Shown in pieces: positions 52,676-60,578 of a stretch of DNA of 64,000 nucleotides. Both the position numbers and the translations under genes were made by a program. The notes under the pieces are model-generated. The model was not told the origin of the DNA. It did no database searches and worked only from the letters and a program-made list of their open reading frames with translations. Source of the stretch: a bacterium (GTDB lineage Bacteria; UBP15; UBA6099); the NCBI GenBank assembly GCA_029564595.1, contig JAKQPS010000001.1:62001-126000 (forward strand). Reading direction: 5' to 3'. Each line of letters opens with the position of its first letter. Position 1 is the stretch's first letter.

Positions 52676-53251
52676 ATGAAAGTTGTCGCGATAAACGGCA
52701 GTCCCAGAAAAAAAGGAAACACGCATAATTCATTGCGCAGAATTTTGGGCAGTCTTGAGAAGAACGGCAAAGAGACGGAATTTATTCAATTGGGAGGGGG
52801 CGCCGCGGGCGGATGCACGGCCTGTTACAAGTGTTTCGACTCCAAGGACGGGGCATGCCATGGGCGCAAGGACGACATCAATTCGATGATAACGGCCATT
52901 ATGTCCGCAGACGCGGTTTTGCTCGGCTCTCCGGTGTATTTCGGATCGGTCACCGCCGAGATGAAAGCATTGATAGACCGAGCAGGGCTAGTGAGCAGGG
53001 CGAACGGACATTTGCTGTCGAGGAAGGTCGGCGCGGCGGTGGTGTCCGTAAGGCGACAGGGCGGGCTTGCCACTTTCAACCAGATAAATCAGTTTTTCCT
53101 GATAAACAACATGATAGTGCCCGGAGCCGGCTACTGGAATATAGCGATGGGCAGAGAGCCGGGGGACGCGCTCAACGACGAGGAAGGCATGAAAACGATG
53201 GACGAGCTTGCCGACAACATCGTTTGGCTCCTCGGCAGGCTGGCCGGATGA
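52676..53251 (+). CDS. Flavodoxin-like NAD(P)H oxidoreductase (iron-sulfur flavoprotein type)
   Basis: A 191-residue flavodoxin fold. GSPRKKGNTHNSLRRIL binds the FMN phosphate and LGSPVYFGSVTAEMKALIDR is the family core. GCTACYKCFDSKDGAC resembles the compact Cys motif of iron-sulfur flavoproteins (Isf), so a 4Fe-4S cluster may be present. AGGAGG lies eight bases before the ATG. It follows pdaD by 37 bases and may be co-transcribed, though no shared pathway is obvious. Confidence 0.88.
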   Translation: MKVVAINGSPRKKGNTHNSLRRILGSLEKNGKETEFIQLGGGAAGGCTACYKCFDSKDGACHGRKDDINSMITAIMSADAVLLGSPVYFGSVTAEMKALIDRAGLVSRANGHLLSRKVGAAVVSVRRQGGLATFNQINQFFLINNMIVPGAGYWNIAMGREPGDALNDEEGMKTMDELADNIVWLLGRLAG

Positions 53252-53352
53252 TTGCGTCTTTTTGGGTCGCGCGCGCAATTAAGCAAAATGGCAATGTATA
53301 ATAGCGTGAGCCGGATATTATTATGTATATGAATATTTCATGGAGGCGAATA

Positions 53353-55119
53353 ATGAGGGGGCGCAGCATAACAATGGTGGCGGCGATGATAGCGCTGACG
53401 GCGGCTTTATGGACGCCGGCGCTCGCGCAGGATGTCACAGGGGAATCGGATGTCATAATCACGAAAATCGAGGTGTCTGGCGCGTTTGAGGTCGATGAAG
53501 ATGAAATCCTCGCGGTGGTAGAGTCGGCTGTCGGCTCAAAGCTGTCCACAGAAACTCTTCAGGACGACCTTCAGAGAGTATTCGACCTTGGATATTTTTC
53601 TGAGGATGTGAAAGCCAGTCTGGCCGAGTTTCAGGGAGGGGCGCGGGTCACTTTCAGGGTGACGGAGAATCCTGTAATCAACGCGGTCATATTCGAGGGC
53701 GCGAGCGTTTACACCGAAGCGCAACTTGGCGAACTGATGCGCGCAAAACGCAACACCATTCTCAACAGCAACAACCTCAGGACGGATGTCGAAGCAATTG
53801 AAAACAAATATATCGGCGACGGGTACATTGCCGCGCGGGTAATCGACGCAAGGATAGACGCCGCCAAGAACCTGAACATCGTCATCTCGGAAGGCGTGAT
53901 TCAGGCGATTAAAGTGGCGTATGTGGTTGTCGCCGGCGACGACCTTAATGCTGAAGAACCCTCGGTTTCCGATGCCGGCAAGACGAAAGACTATGTGATA
54001 ACGCGGGAAATGAAGATAAAACCCGGAGATATCTACAACAAGAACAATCTTGGCCGCGACCTCCAGAAGATTTATAACTTGGGTTTTTTCGACGATGTGC
54101 ACACGAGAGTGGATCCCGGAGACAGCCCCGGTCACATAATCCTAGTGGTCGAGGTCGAGGAAGGGAAGACAGGCTCCGCCGGGTTCGGAGCCGGATACAG
54201 TTCGAACACCGGGATAACGGGATTCCTGACGTATTCCGAGAGGAATTTGAAAGGGAAGGCGCGCCGGATTGACGCGAAGACGGAGTTCGGCGGCAAGCGC
54301 GACAGCTTTGAACTGGGTTATTTCGAGCCGTGGCTGGACAAGAAGAAAACCAGCGGCGAAGTGAATGTGTACAGCACATACAGGGAAAATCTCCGTTACG
54401 GCCTTTCGGGGCTGATAACTGAGGACTATGAGGAAATCCGAAGGGGATTCAACATGACTTTCGGACGCCCCATATCGGACTACACGCGTGTGTTCTTAGG
54501 ATACAAAATCGAGAATGTGGCAGTGAGGCCGACGGAGTTGTACTCGTATCTGGACGGTTCTTCGCGCAGCGTGACAGGGACGATCCGGACGGACACGCGG
54601 GATTATATTTTCAATCCCACGAAGGGCCGATACGACAGCGCGTCTCTTGAACTGAACGGCGGGTTGCTAGGCGGAGACTACGACTACGAAAAACTGACGC
54701 TTGAAGGCAGGCGGTATTTCCCGATAAGAAAGAACCACACGATTTGCGGCAGGGTGATGATAGGTCTCGGACAGGGAGGGATTCCCAGATTCGACTATTT
54801 CGACCTCGGCGGAGTCAACACTCTGCGCGGTTATGACGAATATCAGTTCGGCGGCACCAAAATGATTCTGTACAATCTTGAATACAGGATAGGCCTGTCC
54901 GGGAACCTGAGCGCGGCGCTGTTCGCCGACGCCGGCAACGCATGGATGGACGCGTCGGACATGAAGTTCCTGCCGGGCAGCGAAATGCATCGCTCTTACG
55001 GGGTCGGCCTGAGATTGAAGATACCGGCTCTGGGAACGGGGCCGGTGAGGCTGGACTACGCAATAGCAGTCGAGGAGAAGGACTCCAAGCTTCACTTCGG
55101 GTTCGGCCATATGTTCTAA
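53353..55119 (+). CDS. bamA: Outer-membrane assembly protein BamA (Omp85)
   Basis: A 588-residue protein. Signal peptide (about 1-25), three POTRA domains (about 37-290, instead of the five in proteobacteria) and a 16-strand barrel (about 295-588) with the lid motif LRGYDEYQFGG. It inserts beta-barrel proteins in the outer membrane. GGAGG (53342-53346) sits six bases before the ATG at 53353, which decides the start. It heads a row of genes ending at lpxC, the classic outer-membrane biogenesis order. Confidence 0.93.
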   Translation: MRGRSITMVAAMIALTAALWTPALAQDVTGESDVIITKIEVSGAFEVDEDEILAVVESAVGSKLSTETLQDDLQRVFDLGYFSEDVKASLAEFQGGARVTFRVTENPVINAVIFEGASVYTEAQLGELMRAKRNTILNSNNLRTDVEAIENKYIGDGYIAARVIDARIDAAKNLNIVISEGVIQAIKVAYVVVAGDDLNAEEPSVSDAGKTKDYVITREMKIKPGDIYNKNNLGRDLQKIYNLGFFDDVHTRVDPGDSPGHIILVVEVEEGKTGSAGFGAGYSSNTGITGFLTYSERNLKGKARRIDAKTEFGGKRDSFELGYFEPWLDKKKTSGEVNVYSTYRENLRYGLSGLITEDYEEIRRGFNMTFGRPISDYTRVFLGYKIENVAVRPTELYSYLDGSSRSVTGTIRTDTRDYIFNPTKGRYDSASLELNGGLLGGDYDYEKLTLEGRRYFPIRKNHTICGRVMIGLGQGGIPRFDYFDLGGVNTLRGYDEYQFGGTKMILYNLEYRIGLSGNLSAALFADAGNAWMDASDMKFLPGSEMHRSYGVGLRLKIPALGTGPVRLDYAIAVEEKDSKLHFGFGHMF

Positions 55120-55145
55120 GACGGGAAGGCAAGAGGCGGCGCGCA

Positions 55146-56447
55146 ATGGGTCGACGATTGACAATCTGCATCTTATCTCTCGCTTTCGCTTTGGCTTTCG
55201 CCGTTTCCGCGTTTGCGGCTCCGCCTGCTGGAACGGTTTCTTCGACGGATGTTCAAATCGAGCTTGCGTCTCCCGTTCCGGCTCCCGTGCTGGCGAGAAT
55301 CAAGAGCGCGGCGGAGACGGTGGCGTCCCGAGCGCTGGCCGGAAAAACCATCGGCGAGGCGGAAGCGGTGGAAGCGTCTCTGGCTCAGGCGATGGAGATG
55401 ATTTTCAACGAGACGCTGAGCGGCTTCAGCGTCGAGGCTCTGGACATCGAGATCGCCGAGAAGACGGTGGTCAGGATGAAATTGCTGCCGTTCCAGCCGG
55501 CGATAAAACGGGTCAAGTTCGAGATTCGGCGACCCGCGGGACTTGCGCCGTATTGGAACGATTTCTTCGAAAACCGGCTCGATTCGGCGCGCGGAGAAAT
55601 CCTCTCTCTGATATCCGGCGTCCCCGTCAGTTCCTCGAGATGGACGACCGAAATAGCAACCTCGATTGTTTCCGGCTGGCTCGAAGAAAAAAACAGATTC
55701 CCCGGGTTCGCTTTCACTCCTACGGTGACAATCGGAGAACAGACGCTGATCGCTCTCGACATCCGGACTTTGTCCGACACGATCAGCTTCGTTTTCGTCA
55801 AGCCTCGCTCGACCACCATGCCGTCTCTCCTGCTTGACAGGCTGAAGTTCGATTTGGCGGCGCACTCGGAATTTATCGTCGGCTTGCCGATTGTTTTTGC
55901 CGAAAGATACGAGAGAGAGATTGTGGATTATTTCTTCAGCTACCTCGCCACCAACAGCCAGACGGACAAGTTCGGTCTGAGATATGATATTAAGCCCACG
56001 TTCGGGAAGAACACCGTTATAAGGACCCTGGCGGAATCGGAGAAGTACAGCGCGTTCGCTAGGGCGAAAGTCAGCGTGGACCGAGAACAGCGGAATCCGG
56101 ACATCGAAGGGCATTTCGGGTTCTTTGCCGGGCCGAAAACGGAATTATTCCTCGAATCTAATTTTCTGCCCGGGCCGCTCGACATACAGATGAGTGCGGG
56201 CGCGGGCCGCAGATTCGGCAATTTCTACGCGGCAGGCGGTTGGAACTTCGTCGACGACCTCGGAAGGGCATGGCTCGACTGGTTTATCACTGAAGACATA
56301 ATTATTTCATACGAGAAGAATGTGTCGGATATCATAGACGAGCGAAACGAGGGCAGCGTCAAGTTCAAGGCGCACGACTATTTCAGTTTCGACGTGGTGA
56401 CGGATTTCAACACAAAAGTGTGGTTGAGGATAGTGGCGAACCTGTAA
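55146..56447 (+). CDS. Predicted outer-membrane beta-barrel protein, unknown
   Basis: A 433-residue protein with signal peptide (about 1-25, ending AFA). Residues 30-250 are alpha-beta and may include POTRA-like or chaperone-like units; the last about 180 residues show regular alternating strands (TELFLESNFLPGPLDIQMSA, KVWLRIVANL) ending in an aliphatic strand, as in a small barrel. It lies 26 bases after bamA and 47 before skp, so it is probably part of barrel assembly or lipopolysaccharide export. No family was recognised. Confidence 0.75.
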   Translation: MGRRLTICILSLAFALAFAVSAFAAPPAGTVSSTDVQIELASPVPAPVLARIKSAAETVASRALAGKTIGEAEAVEASLAQAMEMIFNETLSGFSVEALDIEIAEKTVVRMKLLPFQPAIKRVKFEIRRPAGLAPYWNDFFENRLDSARGEILSLISGVPVSSSRWTTEIATSIVSGWLEEKNRFPGFAFTPTVTIGEQTLIALDIRTLSDTISFVFVKPRSTTMPSLLLDRLKFDLAAHSEFIVGLPIVFAERYEREIVDYFFSYLATNSQTDKFGLRYDIKPTFGKNTVIRTLAESEKYSAFARAKVSVDREQRNPDIEGHFGFFAGPKTELFLESNFLPGPLDIQMSAGAGRRFGNFYAAGGWNFVDDLGRAWLDWFITEDIIISYEKNVSDIIDERNEGSVKFKAHDYFSFDVVTDFNTKVWLRIVANL

Positions 56448-56494
56448 TGCGGGCGCGAATGATAAGGGATTATCCATCGGGAGGAAACATTTAG

Positions 56495-56998
56495 ATGAAC
56501 GTTTATTTGAGATCTTTGACGATAATCGCGGCGATAGCGGCGATAGCCGCAGCGGGCGCGTTTATATCGACCAAGCGCGCGACGGGAGCCGCAGAGGCTC
56601 AATCGTCCGTCGTCATCGCTTTCGTCGATTCGGAAGAAATTCTTGCTGCTTTCCCGCAGGCAGTCAGGGTCAACATGGAACTGAGCGAGCTTAGGAAAAA
56701 GAGCGAGGAAAGCCTTAGAGAGCAGATAACGGCTAAGTTCGGAACAGGCGATATCGCCGCTTTGCCCGCGAGTTCGCAGATTGAAGTCCAGCAGATGGTG
56801 GAGAAAGCGGACGAGGACTACCAGAAAGAAATGGAGAGGCTGCGGCAGCAGAAGTGGACGCCGGTGGTGGACGCCGTCAACAGCGTTATCCAGCAGGTCG
56901 GCGTCGAGTTCAAGGCGCAGGTCGTGCTTGAACGCGAAGTCGTGCTGCATGGCGGCATCGATCTGACGGACGAAGTCATCAAAAAGCTGCCCAAATAG
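56495..56998 (+). CDS. skp: Periplasmic chaperone Skp/OmpH
   Basis: A 167-residue protein with N-terminal signal (about 1-32). IAFVDSEEILAAFPQAVRVN and a long helical hairpin (LRKKSEESLREQITAKF, YQKEMERLRQQKW) match Skp; the C-terminal VVLHGGIDLTDEVIKKL is the family end. Skp is a trimeric, jellyfish-shaped holdase that carries unfolded outer-membrane proteins to BamA. Position next to bamA and lpxD is standard. GGGAGG lies upstream. Confidence 0.92.
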   Translation: MNVYLRSLTIIAAIAAIAAAGAFISTKRATGAAEAQSSVVIAFVDSEEILAAFPQAVRVNMELSELRKKSEESLREQITAKFGTGDIAALPASSQIEVQQMVEKADEDYQKEMERLRQQKWTPVVDAVNSVIQQVGVEFKAQVVLEREVVLHGGIDLTDEVIKKLPK

Positions 56999-57005
56999 AG
57001 AGCTT

Positions 57006-58094
57006 ATGAAGAGGCGGTTGATATGGCTGACGGCCGCCATGTTGTGCGTTGCGGCGGCGCTGTACCTTGCTTTCCGCGAGCCTGCCCGGCAGGATGTCTT
57101 GATTGGTTGCGCGGACGCGCAACTGCTCTTTGAGTCAACTCCCGAATATCAATTGTTGAAGGCCGTCAAGATGTCTTTCGAGATGGAGGGCGACCGTCGG
57201 CGCGACGCGACCAGCGCCGCTTTCGGCGCGTCTTTTCCATCCCGAGTTCTCAGCTCGGAAATCCGAAGTCTCGAAGATGGTTTCGCGGCGAGGGGCCGGA
57301 ACATAGGCAGCCTGATGTCCGCAAGCGCGCTCGACGCGCTGCGCAGGGACTTCATCTCATATAGGGAAGTTTATTCGACCGAAGACGCGCGCGCGTTCGA
57401 GGCGACAGCCAGACGGCTCGAATCTCTGCGCAGGCAACTCAACAGGCCGGACCCGGACGATCCGATGGCGAAGGAGAAGTTTGATCTATTCGCGCTCCGG
57501 CTCAAGTTGAAGGCGCTCACGCGAGACCCCTATGTTTTCTCCGAAGAGCGGCTGGAGCGGCTGGAGACGGAAGCGGAGTCGTTGCGCGTGGCGATAGATG
57601 AATACGAGAGATCGAGGCTCGCGGCGCTTCAGAGTGAATACGACATGGCTGCGGGAGCCGAAAGGGAGGAGTTTCTTAGCGGCTCGCGCCGCAGAGAGAC
57701 GGAACTAAAGGAGCGCGCCGCCCGGATGCTCGAAGAGGCGGAGACGGCGCTGTCCATGGTCTCGCAGGCGCACGAGGCGGATATGTCATCGCGCGCCGGA
57801 GCGTCCTCTGCGGAACGCAAAAAGATGGCGGCTAAATCGCGGTCGGCAGTCGCGAGTCCCGCGTCGCCTTCAGTCTCCGCGTTCGATTCTCTGGAAAAGG
57901 ATTTGAAAAAGGAATTTATACGCGGCATGATGCGCCGCGCTCCTGCGGTGGCGGATAAACGCGGGCTGTCCGTCATACTCATTTCGCGGCATCCGCTCCC
58001 TCGCGGCGCGGTCGATGTGACCGGAGATTTTCTGACGGGCGCAGGAAAGATTGAAAGCGAGGAAAAGACAAACGATGAAAATGAGAATAAGTGA
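57006..58094 (+). CDS. Second Skp/OmpH-like protein with enlarged coiled coil
   Basis: A 362-residue protein, twice the size of Skp. N-terminal membrane/signal helix (about 5-25), then GCADAQLLFESTPEYQLLKA, which matches the Skp N-terminal strand. A long Arg/Glu-rich coiled coil fills residues 60-290. The end, GLSVILISRHPLPRGAVDVTGDFL, resembles the Skp C-terminal strand pair. It starts seven bases after skp and overlaps lpxD by 20 bases. I infer a chaperone with longer arms, perhaps for larger clients. Confidence 0.75.
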   Translation: MKRRLIWLTAAMLCVAAALYLAFREPARQDVLIGCADAQLLFESTPEYQLLKAVKMSFEMEGDRRRDATSAAFGASFPSRVLSSEIRSLEDGFAARGRNIGSLMSASALDALRRDFISYREVYSTEDARAFEATARRLESLRRQLNRPDPDDPMAKEKFDLFALRLKLKALTRDPYVFSEERLERLETEAESLRVAIDEYERSRLAALQSEYDMAAGAEREEFLSGSRRRETELKERAARMLEEAETALSMVSQAHEADMSSRAGASSAERKKMAAKSRSAVASPASPSVSAFDSLEKDLKKEFIRGMMRRAPAVADKRGLSVILISRHPLPRGAVDVTGDFLTGAGKIESEEKTNDENENK

Positions 58095-59103
58095 AGTCGC
58101 TAAAATAATCGGGGGCGACGTCGAAGGGGACGCCGGGCGCGAAGCCTGCGGGGTAAGCTCGCTGGACGTAGCAGCGGAAGGCAGCGTGGTGTGGCTTGAG
58201 CGGCGGCGGGATGCCGAATTGCTGAACGGCAAGGACCCCGCGGCCGTAATCTGTCCTCCGGACCTAGAGTTGGAGGGACGGACGGTCATAAGAGCGAAGA
58301 ACTCTAAGCTGGCTTTCGCAAAGGCCGTCGAGCTGTTTAACCCATACAGGAAACACGGGCCGGGAATCCATCCTTCGGCAGTGGTTTCGCCCGGCGCTAA
58401 TATTCATCCGACCAGCGCGATCGGACCGAACTGTTGCGTCGAGTCGGGAGCCGATGTCGGCGCAGGCTCGGTTCTGAGAGCGAATGTTTTTCTGGGTCTC
58501 GGCGCGAGAGTCGGCGAGGGCTGCCTGTTGCATCCGAACGTAGTCGTGTTGGACGGATGCGAGATTGGAAACAACGTGACGCTGCACAGCGGAGTGGTCA
58601 TAGGGGCGGACGGTTTCGGCTATGTGAGGGACGAGATCGGCAGCCATTACAAAGTTCCGCAGGCGGGCCGCGTGGTAATAGAGGACGATGTGGAAATCGG
58701 AGCGAACTCGGCGGTCGACCGCGCGACGCTCGGAGAGACTAGAGTGGGCCGCGGCGCGAAGATTGACAACCTCGTGCAAATCGGACACAACACGATAATT
58801 GGCGCCCGCTGCATTATCTGCGGCTCGTCGGGATTGTCCGGAAGCGTCACTGTCGGCGCTGACACCATAATGGGCGGGCAGGCCGGAGTGTCTGACCACG
58901 TCAATATAGGTTCAGGGGCTATCATCGGCGGGAAGGCGGGCGTCATTTCCGATGTGCCGGACGGCAAATTTTATTCCGGATTCCCTGCCCGCCCGCACAG
59001 GGAAAACATTAAAATGATCGCGGCCGCCGAGAAGCTTCCAGAACTGATAAAAAAAGTTGAAGAGATGTTGCTCTGCGTCGAAAAAGGAAACGAAAAGGGT
59101 TGA
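58075..59103 (+). CDS. lpxD: UDP-3-O-acylglucosamine N-acyltransferase
   Basis: A 342-residue protein. The N-terminal uridine-binding domain (1-100, RKHGPGIHPSAVVSPGANIH at its end) is followed by a left-handed beta-helix of hexapeptide repeats and a C-terminal helix. The catalytic His lies in NLVQIGHNTIIG. LpxD adds the second acyl chain in lipid A synthesis. Start ATG 58075 lies inside the preceding gene, a 20-base overlap. The stop overlaps lpxC's upstream region, so the genes are tightly coupled. Confidence 0.95.
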   Translation: MKMRISEVAKIIGGDVEGDAGREACGVSSLDVAAEGSVVWLERRRDAELLNGKDPAAVICPPDLELEGRTVIRAKNSKLAFAKAVELFNPYRKHGPGIHPSAVVSPGANIHPTSAIGPNCCVESGADVGAGSVLRANVFLGLGARVGEGCLLHPNVVVLDGCEIGNNVTLHSGVVIGADGFGYVRDEIGSHYKVPQAGRVVIEDDVEIGANSAVDRATLGETRVGRGAKIDNLVQIGHNTIIGARCIICGSSGLSGSVTVGADTIMGGQAGVSDHVNIGSGAIIGGKAGVISDVPDGKFYSGFPARPHRENIKMIAAAEKLPELIKKVEEMLLCVEKGNEKG

Positions 59104-59111
59104 ACTTGACG

Positions 59112-59930
59112 ATGCAATCTCAGAGGCAGACGACCATAGCGAACCCGATAGATTTCGACGGCGTCGGGTTGCACACGGGAGCCGTCTGCTCGCTGAGGAT
59201 TCTGCCGTCAGGCCCCGGCCAAGGCGTTGTTTTCGCTCATCGTGGCCGGCGAATCAGGGCTGGAGCGGAATCCGCAGTTCAGGCGGCGCGGAATACTGTC
59301 GTCAGCGACGGCTTCATATCACTCCACACAATCGAACATGTGATGTCCGCGCTATATTGCATGGGGATAGACAACGCTGAAATCGAGATGTCCGCCGAGG
59401 AGCCTCCGGCGCTGGACGGAGGGGCGGAGCCTTACGCCGCCGGAATCCGCCGCGCGGGTTTAATGGAACTTGGCGCGGCTAGAGAGTATCTGACGATTGC
59501 GAAGAAGACGACTGTCGAGATAGGGCGGAGCCGGGTGACGGCTGAGCCGTTCGACGGGTTCGTCGTCGAATATGAAATGGAATATGAGCATCCGATGATC
59601 GGGAGACAGTCGGCGAGATTCGAGGGTGGCGCTGATGAGTACCTGCGCGAGATTGCGCCAGCGCGCACTTTCGGGCTTTCAGAGGAGGTCGAGGCGCTGA
59701 GGGCCGCCGGACTCGCCCTCGGAGGCTCCGAACTTAACGCTATTGTCGTTTATCCGGACTCTTATTCATCGCCTTTGAGGTTCGACAACGAGTTCGCGCG
59801 GCACAAGCTGCTTGATCTGACGGGGGACTTGGCGCTTGCGGGACGGCGGCTGAGAGGCAGATTCAAGGGCGAACGCAGCGGTCACGCTCTAAACGTCGAG
59901 CTTGTCAAGCTGTTATGCGCCGAGAAATGA
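59112..59930 (+). CDS. lpxC: UDP-3-O-acyl-N-acetylglucosamine deacetylase
   Basis: A 272-residue protein. Zinc ligands lie in LHTIEHVMSAL and HKLLDLTGDLALAG; the catalytic His is in RSGHALN. LpxC carries out the committed, usually regulated step of lipid A synthesis. The family N-terminus (QRQTTIANPIDFDGVGLHTG) starts just after the ATG at 59112; TTG at 59100 or 59106 are alternatives. fabZ and lpxA, which often follow, are not here: the operon ends and a repeat-bearing gap begins. Confidence 0.95.
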   Translation: MQSQRQTTIANPIDFDGVGLHTGAVCSLRILPSGPGQGVVFAHRGRRIRAGAESAVQAARNTVVSDGFISLHTIEHVMSALYCMGIDNAEIEMSAEEPPALDGGAEPYAAGIRRAGLMELGAAREYLTIAKKTTVEIGRSRVTAEPFDGFVVEYEMEYEHPMIGRQSARFEGGADEYLREIAPARTFGLSEEVEALRAAGLALGGSELNAIVVYPDSYSSPLRFDNEFARHKLLDLTGDLALAGRRLRGRFKGERSGHALNVELVKLLCAEK

Positions 59931-60140
59931 AATTTGCCGCTCATTTTACGCCTTGCAACAAATGACGAGTTCTTATCAGTTTATGAACTAGGATCAACGC
60001 TGTTTTTTCACTAGAAAAATCCGACAAATCGAATAAAGGGCGTCTACGTCGTTGAAACCGGATTCGTCGACAGATCTGACAAATCGGGGGCGTTTTTCAT
60101 AGTAGCGAACTGCTTCGTTGCCGCCGAATTATTTTGTTCA
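59931..60140. other. Gene-free gap after lpxC, part 1
   Basis: No gene or clear terminator. Two imperfect direct repeats share GACAAATCG (about 60021 and 60079), each followed by a G-rich run and GCGT. Possibly a decayed element. Confidence 0.5.
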
Positions 60141-60204
60141 GTAGGGGCGCGGTTTCCGCGCCCAATAACTACGATAATTTGGGGCGGGGCAACCCTGCCC
60201 CTAC
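60141..60204. repeat. Short double-hairpin element with inverted ends
   Basis: Ends GTAGGGGC (60141-60148) and GCCCCTAC (60197-60204) are exact inverted repeats. Inside are a perfect hairpin GGGCGCGG/CCGCGCCC (60145-60163) and a second one, GGGGCGGGG/CCCTGCCCC (60181-60201). This resembles dispersed GTAGGGGC-type intergenic repeats seen in many genomes. It has no coding capacity. Confidence 0.75.
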
Positions 60205-60515
60205 TTCAAAGATGCGCCTTGCGCCTCGTATTTCATCCGCTCTGAACAATTGCTCCTGAATCATAATGGCGGATTCGGGTTGAATCATCGACTCGAACTC
60301 GGTCGCATATTAAACAATATGGTCCTTTGCTCTTGTTCGATTCGTCTCGCGTCTCATCTCTTTCTTCGATTTCAGCCCGCATTGGTGAGAAATGCGGGTT
60401 GGCCGAAAAAAGCTGGCGAAAAGTACCGGGTACAATCTCTGAATAATCGCTAGCGAATCCGGGGTTCAGACGATTTATCGGGTTGATATTAGCGCAAGAA
60501 CAACGCCTAGAAAAG
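60205..60515. other. Gene-free gap after lpxC, part 2
   Basis: No supported gene. A minus-strand frame covering part of it (60233-60721) overlaps the terminator and the end of the foldase gene, lacks family signal and is rejected. Confidence 0.5.
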
Positions 60516-60547
60516 AAAAGAGCCTTCCGGGCAAGGAAGGCTCTTTT
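60516..60547 (-). terminator. Strong bidirectional Rho-independent terminator
   Basis: AAAAGAGCCTTCC (60516-60528) pairs perfectly over 13 bp with GGAAGGCTCTTTT (60535-60547), loop GGGCAA. T-runs on both strands let it stop the foldase transcript (minus) and any read-through from lpxC (plus). Confidence 0.92.
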
Positions 60548-60578
60548 AACACACATTGGGATCGGAGAAAAAAGAAAT

